Below, one piece after another: positions 16,206-24,519 of a DNA stretch of 35,634 nt. The DNA comes from Pseudomonadota bacterium (GTDB lineage: Bacteria > Desulfobacterota > Desulfovibrionia > Desulfovibrionales > Desulfovibrionaceae): assembly GCA_023411815.1 (NCBI GenBank), contig JAEYOJ010000065.1:1-35634 (forward strand), read 5' to 3'. A program made the position numbers and the translations under genes. The notes under the pieces were generated by a model. That model made no database searches. It had not been told where the DNA came from and saw nothing but the letters and a program-made list of their open reading frames with translations. How positions within the stretch are numbered: the first letter of the stretch is position 1; every line of letters starts with the position of its first letter.

Positions 16206-17480
16206 ATGAGCATGAACACAGACAGCTTCGCCCACGCCTCTCGATTGGACAACGGCATACGTGTGGTGACCGAACGCATGCCCGCGACGCGCTCCGCAAG
16301 CCTGGGAATCTGGATCGAAGCAGGCTCCCTCGACGAGCGGCCGAACCAGGAGGGCATGGCCCATTTCTGGGAGCACATGGCCTTCAAAGGCACCCTCACC
16401 CGCACGGCTCTGGATATCGCCAAGGATCTCGACCGACTGGGCGGATTCTCCAACGCCTTCACCGGCCGCGAGCATACCTGCTTCCATGCCCGCATGGTCG
16501 ATACCGGCCTGGCGGACGCCTTGGACATCCTTTCGGACCTCGTGCTTCGTCCGCGGCTGGACCCTCGGGATATCCTCCTTGAGCAGGACGTCGTGCTCCA
16601 GGAGATCGCCATGGTCAACGACACGCCCGAGGATCACCTTTTCGAGCATTTCTGGTCGGTCTACTGGAGCGAGCCGGCCATGGCCCATTCGATCCTGGGC
16701 ACCGAGGAGACGGTCCAAGGCTTTGCTCCGGCTCCTCTGGACGCCTGGCGGCAGGAACATTACAAACCTGGCAGGATGCTCGTGGCCGCCGCGGGCGCCG
16801 TGGACCATGACAAACTGGTGCGCCTTGTCTCGCGCACATTCGGCTCGTTGCCTCCCGCGAGCGATGCGCGGCAACAATGCCTGTCCGGCGTGCGGCAGCG
16901 CCGTGAAGTCATCGAGCGGGACATCGAGCAGACTCATATCCTTCTCGGCTTCCCGAGCGTGGGGCTGTCGGACGAGCGGCGGTTCGCTCTGGCCTACCTC
17001 AACAGCCTGCTGGGAGGCCAGATGTCCTCCCGGCTGTTCCAGGAGGTGCGCGAGCGGCGCGGATTGGCCTATTCCGTGTATTCCTCGCACCAGGCGCTCG
17101 CGCATCAGGGCGTGCTGCAGATTTATGCCGCGACCCAGCCCGATAAAAGCCGCGAGATGCTCCAGGTCATCTTGCAGGAACTGCACGATCTGGCCCTGGG
17201 GAAGGTGGACGAGGCCGAGATGGCCCATTGCCGGGACCACTTGCTCGGAATGCTCTACCTGGGTACCGAATCCGCCGAGGACCGCATGATGCGTCTGGCC
17301 AAGAACCATTACCTGTTCGGCAGGCATGTGCCCGTGGACGAGACCGCAGCCGGACTGACCGCGGTGACCCTGGACGACATACGCGCAGTGGCCCGGGATT
17401 TTTTAACACCGGACCAAGCCTGCCTGTGCGCCTTGGGGCCGGGTGTGGACGAATCCCTCTGGAAAGGCTTATGGGACTGA
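16206..17480 (+). CDS. M16-family zinc peptidase (processing-peptidase-like)
   Basis: 424 residues with two M16 halves. The inverted zinc motif HFWEH (53-57) has catalytic Glu56, and the third ligand Glu133 follows His57 by 76 residues, the family spacing. The C-terminal half (about 230-424) is the inactive M16 domain with the usual ERRGLAYSVYS and LGGQMSSRLFQEVRERR segment. No signal peptide is seen, so it is probably cytoplasmic. It is related to the pepR/YmxG-type peptidases of bacteria and to mitochondrial processing peptidase beta. HslV starts 35 bases after its stop. Confidence 0.9.
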   Translation: MSMNTDSFAHASRLDNGIRVVTERMPATRSASLGIWIEAGSLDERPNQEGMAHFWEHMAFKGTLTRTALDIAKDLDRLGGFSNAFTGREHTCFHARMVDTGLADALDILSDLVLRPRLDPRDILLEQDVVLQEIAMVNDTPEDHLFEHFWSVYWSEPAMAHSILGTEETVQGFAPAPLDAWRQEHYKPGRMLVAAAGAVDHDKLVRLVSRTFGSLPPASDARQQCLSGVRQRREVIERDIEQTHILLGFPSVGLSDERRFALAYLNSLLGGQMSSRLFQEVRERRGLAYSVYSSHQALAHQGVLQIYAATQPDKSREMLQVILQELHDLALGKVDEAEMAHCRDHLLGMLYLGTESAEDRMMRLAKNHYLFGRHVPVDETAAGLTAVTLDDIRAVARDFLTPDQACLCALGPGVDESLWKGLWD

Positions 17481-17515
17481 ATTGCGGTGCCTCGCCACAA
17501 GCAAAGGAAGGACAC

Positions 17516-18052
17516 ATGCACGCTACGACAATTCTCGCCGTCCTGGATGACAACGGCGTGGCCATGGCCGGCGACGGCCAAGTCACCCTGGGCCAGCAGA
17601 CGGTCATGAAGCATACTGCCCGCAAGGTGCGCCGCATCTACAAGGAGCGCATTCTCGTGGGCTTCGCCGGCTCCACGGCCGACGCCTTCACCCTGGTGGA
17701 GCGCTTCGAGGCCAAGCTCGAACAGTTCAAGGGCAACCTTCCGCGAGCCTGCGTGGAGTTGGCCAAGGAATGGCGCACCGACAAGTACCTGCGACGGCTG
17801 GAAGCCATGCTGCTCGCCAGCGACGGCGCGCAGATCCTGCTCCTGTCTGGCAACGGCGACGTCATCGAGCCGGACGACGGCATGGCCGCCATAGGTTCGG
17901 GCGGCTCGTACGCCCTGGCCGCGGCTCGCGCGCTCAAGCGCCACACCGCCATGGCCGCACGCGAAATCTGTGAGAAAGCCATGGGCATTGCCTCGGAGAT
18001 TTGCGTATTCACGAACGACAAACTGGTCGTGGAGACCATCGAGAAGGGGTGA
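17516..18052 (+). CDS. hslV: ATP-dependent protease peptidase subunit HslV
   Basis: 178 residues forming the double-ring peptidase of the HslUV (ClpYQ) protease. The catalytic N-terminal threonine is expected at residue 4 (MHA-TTILAV), so a three-residue propeptide must be removed. AGDGQVTLG, HTARKVRRI and GSGGSYALAAARAL are family hallmarks. The start at 17516 is preceded by AAAGGAAGG; a longer frame from 17228 overlaps the M16 gene and is rejected. The stop is five bases before hslU, so the two are co-translated. Confidence 0.96.
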   Translation: MHATTILAVLDDNGVAMAGDGQVTLGQQTVMKHTARKVRRIYKERILVGFAGSTADAFTLVERFEAKLEQFKGNLPRACVELAKEWRTDKYLRRLEAMLLASDGAQILLLSGNGDVIEPDDGMAAIGSGGSYALAAARALKRHTAMAAREICEKAMGIASEICVFTNDKLVVETIEKG

Positions 18053-18057
18053 TCGAC

Positions 18058-19452
18058 ATGCCGTTTCCAGCCGTTGCCCCCAAACCCTTGACTTCCGCGA
18101 GCAACCTGACGCCGCGAGAGATCGTCTCCGAACTGGACCGCTACATCGTGGGCCAGAAGGAGGCCAAGCGCATGGTGGCCGTCGCCATGCGAAACCGCTG
18201 GCGTCGGCAGCAGCTCGACCCGGCCCTGCGCGACGAGATTGCCCCCAAGAATATCATCATGATGGGCCCCACGGGAGTAGGCAAAACCGAGATAGCCCGC
18301 CGGCTGGCCAAGCTGGCCGGTTCGCCGTTTCATAAGGTCGAGGCCACGAAATTCACGGAAGTAGGCTATGTCGGCCGGGACGTCGAGTCCATGATCCGCG
18401 AACTCATGGACATCGGCGTCAGCCTGGTCAAGGAGGAGGAGCTTGCCCGGGTGCGCGTGCAGGCCGAAAAGCGTGCCGAGGAAGCCCTCCTGGACCTGCT
18501 GCTGCCCAGTTCGAGTCAGCCCAACGTTTTCGCGGCCGCGCCAGGCGGCGAAGTCGCAGGGTCCGAAAAGGACTCCACCCGCGAGAAGCTGCGCACGCTC
18601 TGGCGTCAGGGTATGCTGGACGAGCGCGAAGTGGAGATGCAGGTCACGGCCAAGACCGGGCCACAGGTCGAGGTCATGGCCATCCCCGGCATGGAGGAGA
18701 TGGGTTCCCAGTTCCGCGACATGTTCAGCAAAGTCTTTCCCTCCAAGAAGAAGACGCGCAAGATCAGGGTCAAGGAAGCCTACGATCTGCTCGTGCAGGA
18801 AGAAAGCGACAAGCTCGTGGACATGGACAAGGTCGTGGAGCAGGCCAAGGAGCGCGTGGAGCAGACCGGCATCCTGTTCATCGACGAGATCGACAAGATC
18901 TGCGGTTCCGATGCGCGTCGAGGGGGGCCGGACGTGTCACGCGAAGGCGTGCAGCGTGACCTGCTGCCCGTGGTGGAAGGCAGCACCGTGAACACCAAGT
19001 ACGGCATGGTCAAGACCGACCATATCCTGTTCGTGGCAGCCGGCGCCTTTCACATAGCCAAACCCTCGGACCTCATCCCCGAGTTGCAGGGCCGCTTCCC
19101 TCTGCGCGTGGAGCTCAAGGACCTGGGACAGGAGGAGTTCTATCGTATCCTGACCGAGCCGGCCAACGCCCTGACCAAGCAGTACAGCGCCCTGCTGGGT
19201 ACCGAAGGCATCGAATTGAGCTTCGGAGACGATGCCCTGCGCGAGATCGCGGCCTTTGCCGAACAGATCAACCAGGAAACCGAGAACATCGGCGCGCGCA
19301 GGCTGTACACCATCATGGAGCGCATCCTTTCGGATCTCTCTTTCGAGGCGCCCGACCGGCCGGGCCAGAAGGTCGTCGTGGATCGCGCCTACGTGCGCGA
19401 GCACCTCAAGGACGTGCATCAGGATCACGATCTGTCGCGCTACATACTCTAG
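18058..19452 (+). CDS. hslU: ATP-dependent protease ATPase subunit HslU
   Basis: 464 residues of an AAA+ unfoldase that feeds HslV. Walker A is GPTGVGKT (70-77), the pore GYVGRD segment follows shortly after, the I domain inserts at about 110-240, and Walker B is ILFIDEIDKI. The C-terminal end HDLSRYIL is the conserved tail that inserts into HslV and activates it. ATG 18058 follows AAGGGGTG. A highly palindromic spacer follows the gene. Confidence 0.97.
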   Translation: MPFPAVAPKPLTSASNLTPREIVSELDRYIVGQKEAKRMVAVAMRNRWRRQQLDPALRDEIAPKNIIMMGPTGVGKTEIARRLAKLAGSPFHKVEATKFTEVGYVGRDVESMIRELMDIGVSLVKEEELARVRVQAEKRAEEALLDLLLPSSSQPNVFAAAPGGEVAGSEKDSTREKLRTLWRQGMLDEREVEMQVTAKTGPQVEVMAIPGMEEMGSQFRDMFSKVFPSKKKTRKIRVKEAYDLLVQEESDKLVDMDKVVEQAKERVEQTGILFIDEIDKICGSDARRGGPDVSREGVQRDLLPVVEGSTVNTKYGMVKTDHILFVAAGAFHIAKPSDLIPELQGRFPLRVELKDLGQEEFYRILTEPANALTKQYSALLGTEGIELSFGDDALREIAAFAEQINQETENIGARRLYTIMERILSDLSFEAPDRPGQKVVVDRAYVREHLKDVHQDHDLSRYIL

Positions 19453-19487
19453 GCAGATCAACTTTAAGACGCCTCACTCGTCGCTTA

Positions 19488-19546
19488 CGGCCGGCAAAGC
19501 CGGCCGACTCCTCGTGGGCGGCAAGCCAGGTCAAGGCTTGGCTTGC
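19488..19546 (+). repeat. Two perfect hairpins in the hslU-argB spacer
   Basis: CGGCCGGC-AAA-GCCGGCCG (19488-19506) is an 8-bp perfect palindrome with a 3-base loop. GCAAGCCA...TGGCTTGC (19521-19546) is a second 8-bp stem with a 10-base loop. A third, weaker pair TTTTCA/TGAAAA follows at 19553-19566. No long U tract is present. It could be a dispersed palindromic element or a compound terminator. Confidence 0.6.
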
Positions 19547-19607
19547 AGAGCGTTTTCAAAGTGAAAATGCCCTAACCCGTGCTGAAACCCGAACGCGAGA
19601 ACAACCC

Positions 19608-20531
19608 ATGTCCCAACTGACAAGCCAAACCTGCCCCAGCCCAGACGCCATGCACGAAGCGACCCTCAAGGCCAAGGTCGTCCTGGAGGCCCTGCCCTAC
19701 ATCCGGCAGTTCCACGGCCAGACCATCGTCATCAAGTACGGCGGCCATGCCATGGTGGACGAAACGCTCAAGCGCCAATTCGCCCTGAACGTCATCCTGC
19801 TCAAATACATCGGGCTCAACCCGGTCATTGTGCACGGCGGCGGGCCGCAGATCGGCGAGATGCTCAAGAAGCTGAACATCGTCAGTCAGTTCCGGGACGG
19901 GCTGCGCATCACCGACGAAGCCACCATGGATGTGGTGGAGATGGTCCTGGTGGGCAAGGTCAACAAGCAGATCGTCAACCAGCTCAACCTGCAGGGCGCC
20001 AAGGCCGTGGGCCTGTCCGGCAAGGACGGGCAGCTCATCAAGGCCCGCAAGCTGGAGATGGTCCTGGAGCGCAAGGACATGCCGCCGGAGATCATCGACC
20101 TGGGCAAGGTGGGCGAGGTGCTGGACATCAACACCCGGCTCATCGCGTCCCTGGAGCGCGATGGCTTCATACCGGTCATCGCGCCCGTGGGCGTGGATGA
20201 CGAAGGCGAGACCTACAACATCAACGCCGACTCCGTGGCCGGAGCCGTGGCCGGAGCCCTCAAGGCCAAACGGCTCATCCTGCTCACGGACGTGGCCGGC
20301 ATCCTGGACAAGGACAAGCGGCTCATCTCTTCCATGAACGAGCGCCAGGCCATGCAGGCCATCGAGAACGGCACGGTGACCGGCGGCATGATCCCCAAGA
20401 TCAAATGCTGCCTGGAGGCCATCCACTCCGGCGTGGAAAAGGCCCACATCCTTGACGGCCGCTTGGAGAATTCGCTGGTGCTGGAGCTGTTCACTCAGGG
20501 CGGCATCGGTTCGGAGATCGTCTCGGTCTGA
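19608..20531 (+). CDS. argB: Acetylglutamate kinase
   Basis: 307 residues of an amino-acid kinase that phosphorylates N-acetylglutamate in arginine synthesis. The nucleotide-binding IKYGGHAM (about 43-50) and the substrate-binding HGGGPQI and NINADSVAGAVA segments are clear. The N-terminus carries about 25 residues ahead of the kinase fold, as in arginine-inhibited hexameric forms, so feedback inhibition is plausible. No other arg gene is nearby. The gene is isolated between the palindromic spacer and a convergent transporter gene. Confidence 0.95.
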   Translation: MSQLTSQTCPSPDAMHEATLKAKVVLEALPYIRQFHGQTIVIKYGGHAMVDETLKRQFALNVILLKYIGLNPVIVHGGGPQIGEMLKKLNIVSQFRDGLRITDEATMDVVEMVLVGKVNKQIVNQLNLQGAKAVGLSGKDGQLIKARKLEMVLERKDMPPEIIDLGKVGEVLDINTRLIASLERDGFIPVIAPVGVDDEGETYNINADSVAGAVAGALKAKRLILLTDVAGILDKDKRLISSMNERQAMQAIENGTVTGGMIPKIKCCLEAIHSGVEKAHILDGRLENSLVLELFTQGGIGSEIVSV

Positions 20532-20555
20532 TCCAGCAGCAAAAGAATCCGAGGC

Positions 20556-21476
20556 TCATCGCTTTTGGGATCCCGGTTTGGCGAGTCCGGACCGGGATTT
20601 CTTGCGTGTGTGGCCGAGCACCACGGTTGAGGACACGATGAGCAGAGCGCCCAACACGCTCCAGACATCAGGCAGATCGCCGAAGAGCAAGGCGCTCCAT
20701 ACCGCGGCAAGCGGTATCTGGAAATACGTGGCGGCCGAGGCGCGCCCTGCCGGCTCAAGGGAATAGCCCTTGGTCATGAGCATCTGGGCCGCCTGGGTCG
20801 TCAGGCCGACGCCCAGCAACAGCAGCCACTCAAGGCCGCTTGGCCATGTCCATGTCGCGGCGGCAGGTATACCTGAGCAAAAGAAGGCCACTCCCGACAG
20901 GTAGAGCACCTGGGTCAATGGTTGCTCGGTGGCGCCGAGCTTGCGGACCAGAATGTATGTGCAGCCGGCCAGGAATGCCCCTCCGACTGCGGCCAGCGTG
21001 CCCGGAACATCGAGGGCATGGCCGTGGCCAAAGAGAAAGGCTGGCTTGGCGATAAGAAGTGCTCCGCCCAAACCGGCCAGCACGCACAACACGCTGTCGC
21101 GGTTCAGGCGTTCTCCAAGGAACATAGCGGCCAGGACAGCCACGAACACGGGATTGAGAAAGAAGAGCACGGTGGCTTCGCCGAGCGGCAGATGCATGTA
21201 GCCGTAGAAGGACAAGGCCATGGCCGAAAAGCCGAACAGGCCTCGGGCCAGCAGCAGCCCGCGCCTGTTTCCCAGCGTGAAGGAGCCTGCCCGGCGCAGC
21301 AGCAACAGGGTGAAAACCAAGCCCAAGGCCGCCCGCACCCAGACGACCTCCAGAAACGGCAGGCGCGTGCCCGCCAGCTTGGTAAATGCGCTGCCCACAC
21401 TGAACCAGAAGGCCGCCGCGATCATGCAGCGTATGCCTGGTGAAAGCGCGTCCAGCGGCGCAAGCGCCATCGGCAT
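20556..21476 (-). CDS. EamA/DMT-family transporter
   Basis: 306 residues with about ten membrane helices in two EamA repeats (about 12-145 and 160-290), the drug/metabolite transporter fold (RhaT/YdcZ relatives). It ends with a basic tail, RKKSRSGLAKPGSQKR. The start lies four bases from the stop of pyrR, so the two are likely one transcript read from the pyrR promoter. A second ATG two codons later (MPMAL) is an equally possible start. The substrate cannot be inferred. Confidence 0.88.
   Translation of the reverse strand: MPMALAPLDALSPGIRCMIAAAFWFSVGSAFTKLAGTRLPFLEVVWVRAALGLVFTLLLLRRAGSFTLGNRRGLLLARGLFGFSAMALSFYGYMHLPLGEATVLFFLNPVFVAVLAAMFLGERLNRDSVLCVLAGLGGALLIAKPAFLFGHGHALDVPGTLAAVGGAFLAGCTYILVRKLGATEQPLTQVLYLSGVAFFCSGIPAAATWTWPSGLEWLLLLGVGLTTQAAQMLMTKGYSLEPAGRASAATYFQIPLAAVWSALLFGDLPDVWSVLGALLIVSSTVVLGHTRKKSRSGLAKPGSQKR
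20570..20603 (+). terminator. Probable terminator of argB, inside the convergent EamA gene end
   Basis: ATCCCGGT (20570-20577) pairs with ACCGGGAT (20591-20598), followed by TTCTT. It overlaps the last codons of the opposing EamA gene, an economical arrangement for convergent genes. Confidence 0.5.
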
Positions 21477-21479
21477 GTA

Positions 21480-22031
21480 TCAGCAGGCGGCCTGCGCCGA
21501 ACGGGTCACGCAGACCTTATCCTCGTCATCCCTCTCCCGGACCAGCACATTGACATGGTCCGTGAGGTCCGTCTCGATCTTCATGCCTACGTAGTCAGGC
21601 TGTATGGGCAGTTCGCGATGGCCGCGATCCACCAGGCACATGAGTTCCACCCGCTTGGGACGGCCGTAGTCCAGAATGGCCTCAAGAGCCGCGCGTACGG
21701 TGCGCCCCGTGAAGAGCACGTCGTCAACCAGGATGATCTTGTGGCTGGTGATGTCGAAGGGAATCTCGGAGCAGTTGATGAGCGGCTGTACCGTCAGATC
21801 GCTCCAGTCGTCGCGATAGAGATTTATGTCCAGCTTGCCTAGAGGAATGCGCCGGCCGAGCCGTTCGTCGAGAATGGCCTTGAGCCGCACGGCCAGATCC
21901 GCCCCGCGGCGCTGGATTCCGATGATGGCCAAGTCCTCGCACTGGCCATGTCGGGCCAGAACCTGGGCGGCCAGGTCATTCAACAGCCGGGATATCTCTT
22001 CCGCCGAAATGATCATGCTCGCCTTGTCCAT
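21480..22031 (-). CDS. pyrR: PyrR bifunctional regulator / uracil phosphoribosyltransferase
   Basis: 183 residues of a type I phosphoribosyltransferase fold. The PRPP loop VDDVLFTGRT (102-111) and RRGADLA and DINLYRDDW segments match PyrR, which binds pyr mRNA leaders in Gram-positives and also makes UMP from uracil. In this lineage it may act mainly as an enzyme; no pyr gene or anti-antiterminator is nearby. ATG 22031 follows CAGGAG; a longer frame to 22199 crosses the promoter and is rejected. Confidence 0.93.
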   Translation of the reverse strand: MDKASMIISAEEISRLLNDLAAQVLARHGQCEDLAIIGIQRRGADLAVRLKAILDERLGRRIPLGKLDINLYRDDWSDLTVQPLINCSEIPFDITSHKIILVDDVLFTGRTVRAALEAILDYGRPKRVELMCLVDRGHRELPIQPDYVGMKIETDLTDHVNVLVRERDDEDKVCVTRSAQAAC

Positions 22032-22061
22032 GGAAACTCCTGTGCGCTGGCAGTAGCTTGC

Positions 22062-22091
22062 ACTATAGCGGATCACGCCTCGATCTGGCAA
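22062..22091 (-). promoter_or_regulatory. Promoter of pyrR
   Basis: On the minus strand TTGCCA (complement of 22086-22091) and TATAGT (complement of 22062-22067) are 18 bases apart. The start of transcription would fall about 25 bases before the pyrR ATG, leaving no room for a leader attenuator. Confidence 0.6.
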
Positions 22092-22393
22092 ACCCCGGTC
22101 ATGATCGGGATTACTGGTTGAACCTGCCAGACGCCGGCACAATCCCAATAACAAGTATTCCGATTCATTTCGTTCCGGAAAGGCCTTTTCCATCTGCATT
22201 GCTTAGCGCTTAGCCTGTTTCACAATGTATTGACAGGCAATGTTTGGGTATTGAAACATTACTCAGGATTATTACTCAATACAGTCGAGGAGCATCGAAC
22301 CAACTGCAGCTTCAGCCATGGAGCCCTATGCAGTTTGACAAGCACTTATCCACAGAGTATCGGAAGTGCATCCAATAGAGCAGGAGGATGCGC
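22092..22393. promoter_or_regulatory. AT-rich divergent control region with direct repeats and a DnaA-box match
   Basis: Between divergent pyrR and the HesB gene. CAATGT(A/T)TTG occurs twice near 22223-22245, ATTACTCA occurs twice at about 22258-22284, and GTATTG / CAATAC form an inverted pair around the latter. TTGACA (22335-22340) and TATCGG (22358-22363), 17 bases apart, may form the HesB promoter. TTATCCACA (22346-22354), a perfect DnaA-box sequence, lies in that spacer. No protein-coding frame is convincing here. Confidence 0.4.
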
Positions 22394-22699
22394 ATGGTCG
22401 AACTGACCGAGTCCGCCAGGGCACAGCTGCAGAGGTACCTTAAAGACAAGAAGTACTCGGCTATCCGGATCTATCTTGCTTCTGGAGGCTGAGCGGGGCC
22501 GAGATTGTCCATGGCTCTGGATGAGCCTGACGATACCGATGAAACAATTCATGCCCAAGGGTTCATATTCGTGGTGGAGCGGGAACTGTACTCCCGGATA
22601 AAACCCATCCAGGTCGATATGACCTACCTTGGCTTTCATATCACCTCGGCCATGCCCTTGAGAGGCAAAAGCGCCTGTGGCGGAAGTTGCAATTGCTGA
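22394..22699 (+). CDS. HesB/IscA-family protein, probable selenoprotein (in-frame UGA)
   Basis: Read through the UGA at 22490-22492, the gene gives a continuous 101-residue HesB/IscA-like protein. It starts MVELTESARAQLQRYLKDKK, then IRIYLASGG-U-AGPRLSMALDEP, and ends ACGGSCNC. In IscA relatives the residue after SGG is the first iron-binding Cys, so the UGA sits exactly at a metal-ligand position where selenocysteine replaces Cys in known HesB-like selenoproteins. The ATG follows GGAGG. A hairpin with a GG-containing loop begins 20 bases after the UGA (22513-22527), within the usual distance for a bacterial SECIS. A conventional reading would stop at residue 32 and leave a 64-residue orphan frame with the rest of the domain. 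It probably handles Fe-S clusters or iron; the exact role is unknown. Confidence 0.8.
22493..22527 (+). promoter_or_regulatory. Candidate bacterial SECIS element
   Basis: GGCTC-TGGAT-GAGCC (22513-22527) is a perfect 5-bp hairpin whose loop holds GG, 25 bases from the UGA to the loop. An alternative, longer fold pairs CGGGGCC (about 22494-22500) with GGCTCTG, using wobble pairs. Either could present a SelB-binding loop. I cannot choose between them by eye. Confidence 0.5.
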
Positions 22700-22750
22700 A
22701 ACAGCTCATCCTGCTTCCAACCGGTCCGACACATCTTCCTCGGAAACGGC

Positions 22751-22784
22751 AAACCCCGCCTGGCTTCGCCCGGCGGGGTTTTTC
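22751..22784 (+). terminator. Intrinsic terminator of the HesB gene
   Basis: AAACCCCGCC (22751-22760) pairs with GGCGGGGTTT (22772-22781), extending into a run of T. It lies between convergent HesB and moaC; in the minus direction the stem is the same but the U run is only three bases. Confidence 0.9.
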
Positions 22785-22832
22785 TTCGCTCATTGCGCAA
22801 CGCGGTGCAGCGCGGACTAGCTTTACGGGCCC

Positions 22833-23318
22833 CTACTCCCGGGGAGCCTCGTAAAGACCGCTCTTGCCGCCGCTTTTATACAGAAGCCTCACGCCCTCGA
22901 TAAGCATATCCTTCTGCACGGCCTTGCACATGTCATAGATCGTCAGCGCCGCGATGCTGGCGGCGGTCAGCGCCTCCATCTCCACTCCGGTCTGCGAGGT
23001 CGTTCGCGCTTCGGCGCGGATGACGATGCGCGAGCCCGGCTCGTCCACCTCGAAATCCACATCCACGAAGGACAAGGGAAGCGGATGGCACAACGGGATG
23101 AGCTGGTGAGTCGATTTGGCGGCCAGGATGCCGGCGATCTTGGCAGTGGACAGAGCATCGCCCTTGGGCAACGCCTTGTCCCGCAGAAGCGCCAGGGTTT
23201 CGGGCGCCATGCGCACCACGGCCTGAGCCACGGCCACGCGCCTGGTCGCATCCTTGTGGCCCACGTCCACCATGCGGGAATTTCCGTGCTCGTCGATATG
23301 GGAGAGCTTGCGACTCAT
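22833..23318 (-). CDS. moaC: Cyclic pyranopterin monophosphate synthase
   Basis: 161 residues. MoaC converts the MoaA product to cyclic pyranopterin monophosphate in molybdenum cofactor synthesis. The family signatures STAKIAGILAAKSTHQLIPLCHPLPL, TGVEMEALTAAS and DMCKAVQKDM (with the active-site Lys) are present. ATG follows AGGAGG. No other moa gene lies near it. It is separated from the upstream dnaJ by a terminator, so it has its own promoter or relies on readthrough. Molybdopterin enzymes such as formate dehydrogenases are the likely clients in a sulfate reducer. Confidence 0.95.
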   Translation of the reverse strand: MSRKLSHIDEHGNSRMVDVGHKDATRRVAVAQAVVRMAPETLALLRDKALPKGDALSTAKIAGILAAKSTHQLIPLCHPLPLSFVDVDFEVDEPGSRIVIRAEARTTSQTGVEMEALTAASIAALTIYDMCKAVQKDMLIEGVRLLYKSGGKSGLYEAPRE

Positions 23319-23346
23319 GGTCCCGCCTCCTGGCTGCTAAGGTAAG

Positions 23347-23376
23347 AAAACAAAAGGGGGAAGCAAGGCTTCCCCC
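23347..23376 (-). terminator. Intrinsic terminator of the rpoZ-dnaJ transcript
   Basis: On the minus strand GGGGGAAGC-CTT-GCTTCCCCC, a 9-bp perfect stem, is followed by TTTTGTTTT. It sits between the dnaJ stop and the moaC start. Confidence 0.9.
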
Positions 23377-23395
23377 ATATTCCATCTTGGCTTCC

Positions 23396-24514
23396 CTACT
23401 CGCCCGTAGCCACCTTCTTGGCCTTATCGAAGAAGCGCTTGACCTTCTTGAGCGGCTTCTCCTCCTCCAGGCGGGCGAACTCGCGCAGGAGTTCCTCCTG
23501 CTTCTTGGACAGACTAGTGGGTGTCTTGACGATGACCTCCACCAGCAGGTCGCCCATGCGGGTGCCTCCGGGCTGCGGCAGGCCCAATCCGGCGAGATGG
23601 AAAACCCGGCCGCTCTGCGTGCCCTTGGGGATCTCCATGCTGACGGGCTCGTCCAGGGTCTCCACCTCGATCTTGTCGCCGAGAGCGGCCTGGACCATGC
23701 TGATTTCCTTGGTCACGACGAGTTCCTGGCCCTGACGGCGGAAGGTCTTGTCCGGCTGCACGGAAATGACCACGTACAGGTCACCCGGAGGGCCGCCGTA
23801 GCCGCCCGCCTCGCCTTCTCCGCGCAGGCGCAGGCGGCTGCCGTCATCCACGCCGGCCGGCACGCGGACCTTGATCTCGCGTTCGCGCACCACGCGCCCG
23901 CGCCCCCGGCATTCGGAGCACGGCGAGCGGATGATCTTGCCCTCGCCGCGGCAGACAGGGCAGGTAATGGCCACGCGGAAAAAGCCTTGGGCCTGGTAGA
24001 CCTGCCCCGCGCCCTGGCACTGCTGGCAGGTTTCGGCCGATGTGCCCGGAGCCGCTCCGCTTCCGTCGCACTCGGGGCAAAGCTCCTGCTTGGGCAGGCG
24101 CAGGGTTACCTCGGTGCCCTTGGCGGCTTCACGGAAACTGATCGTCAGGTTGTAGCGCAGGTCCGCGCCGGCGTGGGGTCGCGGCCCGCGGCGGCCGGAG
24201 CCGCCAAAGCCGAAGAATTCACTGAAGATGTCTCCGAATGCGCCGAAGATGTCCTCGGGGTTGGAGAAACCTTGAGAGCCGAATTCGCCCATGCCCTCAT
24301 GTCCGAAGCGATCATAGCGCGCCCGCTTGTCAGGGTTGCGCAAGACCTCATAGGCTTCCGCGGCTTCCTTGAACTTGGTCTCGGCTTCCGGGTCATCCGG
24401 ATTGTGGTCCGGGTGGTACTTGAAGGCCAGCTTGCGATAGGCGCGCTTGATGTCGTCCTCACTCGCTCCACGCTCCAAGCCGAGGATTTCGTAATAATCT
24501 CGCTTTGGTGCCAT
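23396..24514 (-). CDS. dnaJ: Chaperone protein DnaJ
   Basis: 372 residues. The J domain (1-70) has HPD at 34-36, which stimulates DnaK ATPase. It is followed by a Gly/Phe-rich linker (about 72-110) and four CxxCxGxG zinc repeats (CPECDGSG, CQQCQGAG, CPVCRGEG, CSECRGRG). The C-terminal substrate-binding domains complete the full-length type I DnaJ. The gene starts five bases after the rpoZ stop and is probably translated from the same message. dnaK and grpE are not in the window. The long plus-strand frame opposite it is a GC-rich shadow. Confidence 0.97.
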   Translation of the reverse strand: MAPKRDYYEILGLERGASEDDIKRAYRKLAFKYHPDHNPDDPEAETKFKEAAEAYEVLRNPDKRARYDRFGHEGMGEFGSQGFSNPEDIFGAFGDIFSEFFGFGGSGRRGPRPHAGADLRYNLTISFREAAKGTEVTLRLPKQELCPECDGSGAAPGTSAETCQQCQGAGQVYQAQGFFRVAITCPVCRGEGKIIRSPCSECRGRGRVVREREIKVRVPAGVDDGSRLRLRGEGEAGGYGGPPGDLYVVISVQPDKTFRRQGQELVVTKEISMVQAALGDKIEVETLDEPVSMEIPKGTQSGRVFHLAGLGLPQPGGTRMGDLLVEVIVKTPTSLSKKQEELLREFARLEEEKPLKKVKRFFDKAKKVATGE

Positions 24515-24519
24515 GTCGT

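Noticed and set aside
19476..19490. Fragment of the edge IS inside the hslU-argB spacer
   Set aside because: Only a 12-base match (TCGTCGCTTACG) to the IS transposase start; no inverted repeat or coding similarity around it.
22490..22492. UGA as an ordinary nonsense mutation in a HesB pseudogene
   Set aside because: It sits at the exact Cys ligand position, the rest of the frame is intact, and a hairpin follows at SECIS distance. Not formally excluded without Sec genes.
22505..22699. Stand-alone small gene of 64 residues
   Set aside because: It is the second part of the HesB gene after the UGA; the frame is continuous with the upstream start and the ribosome site belongs to 22394.
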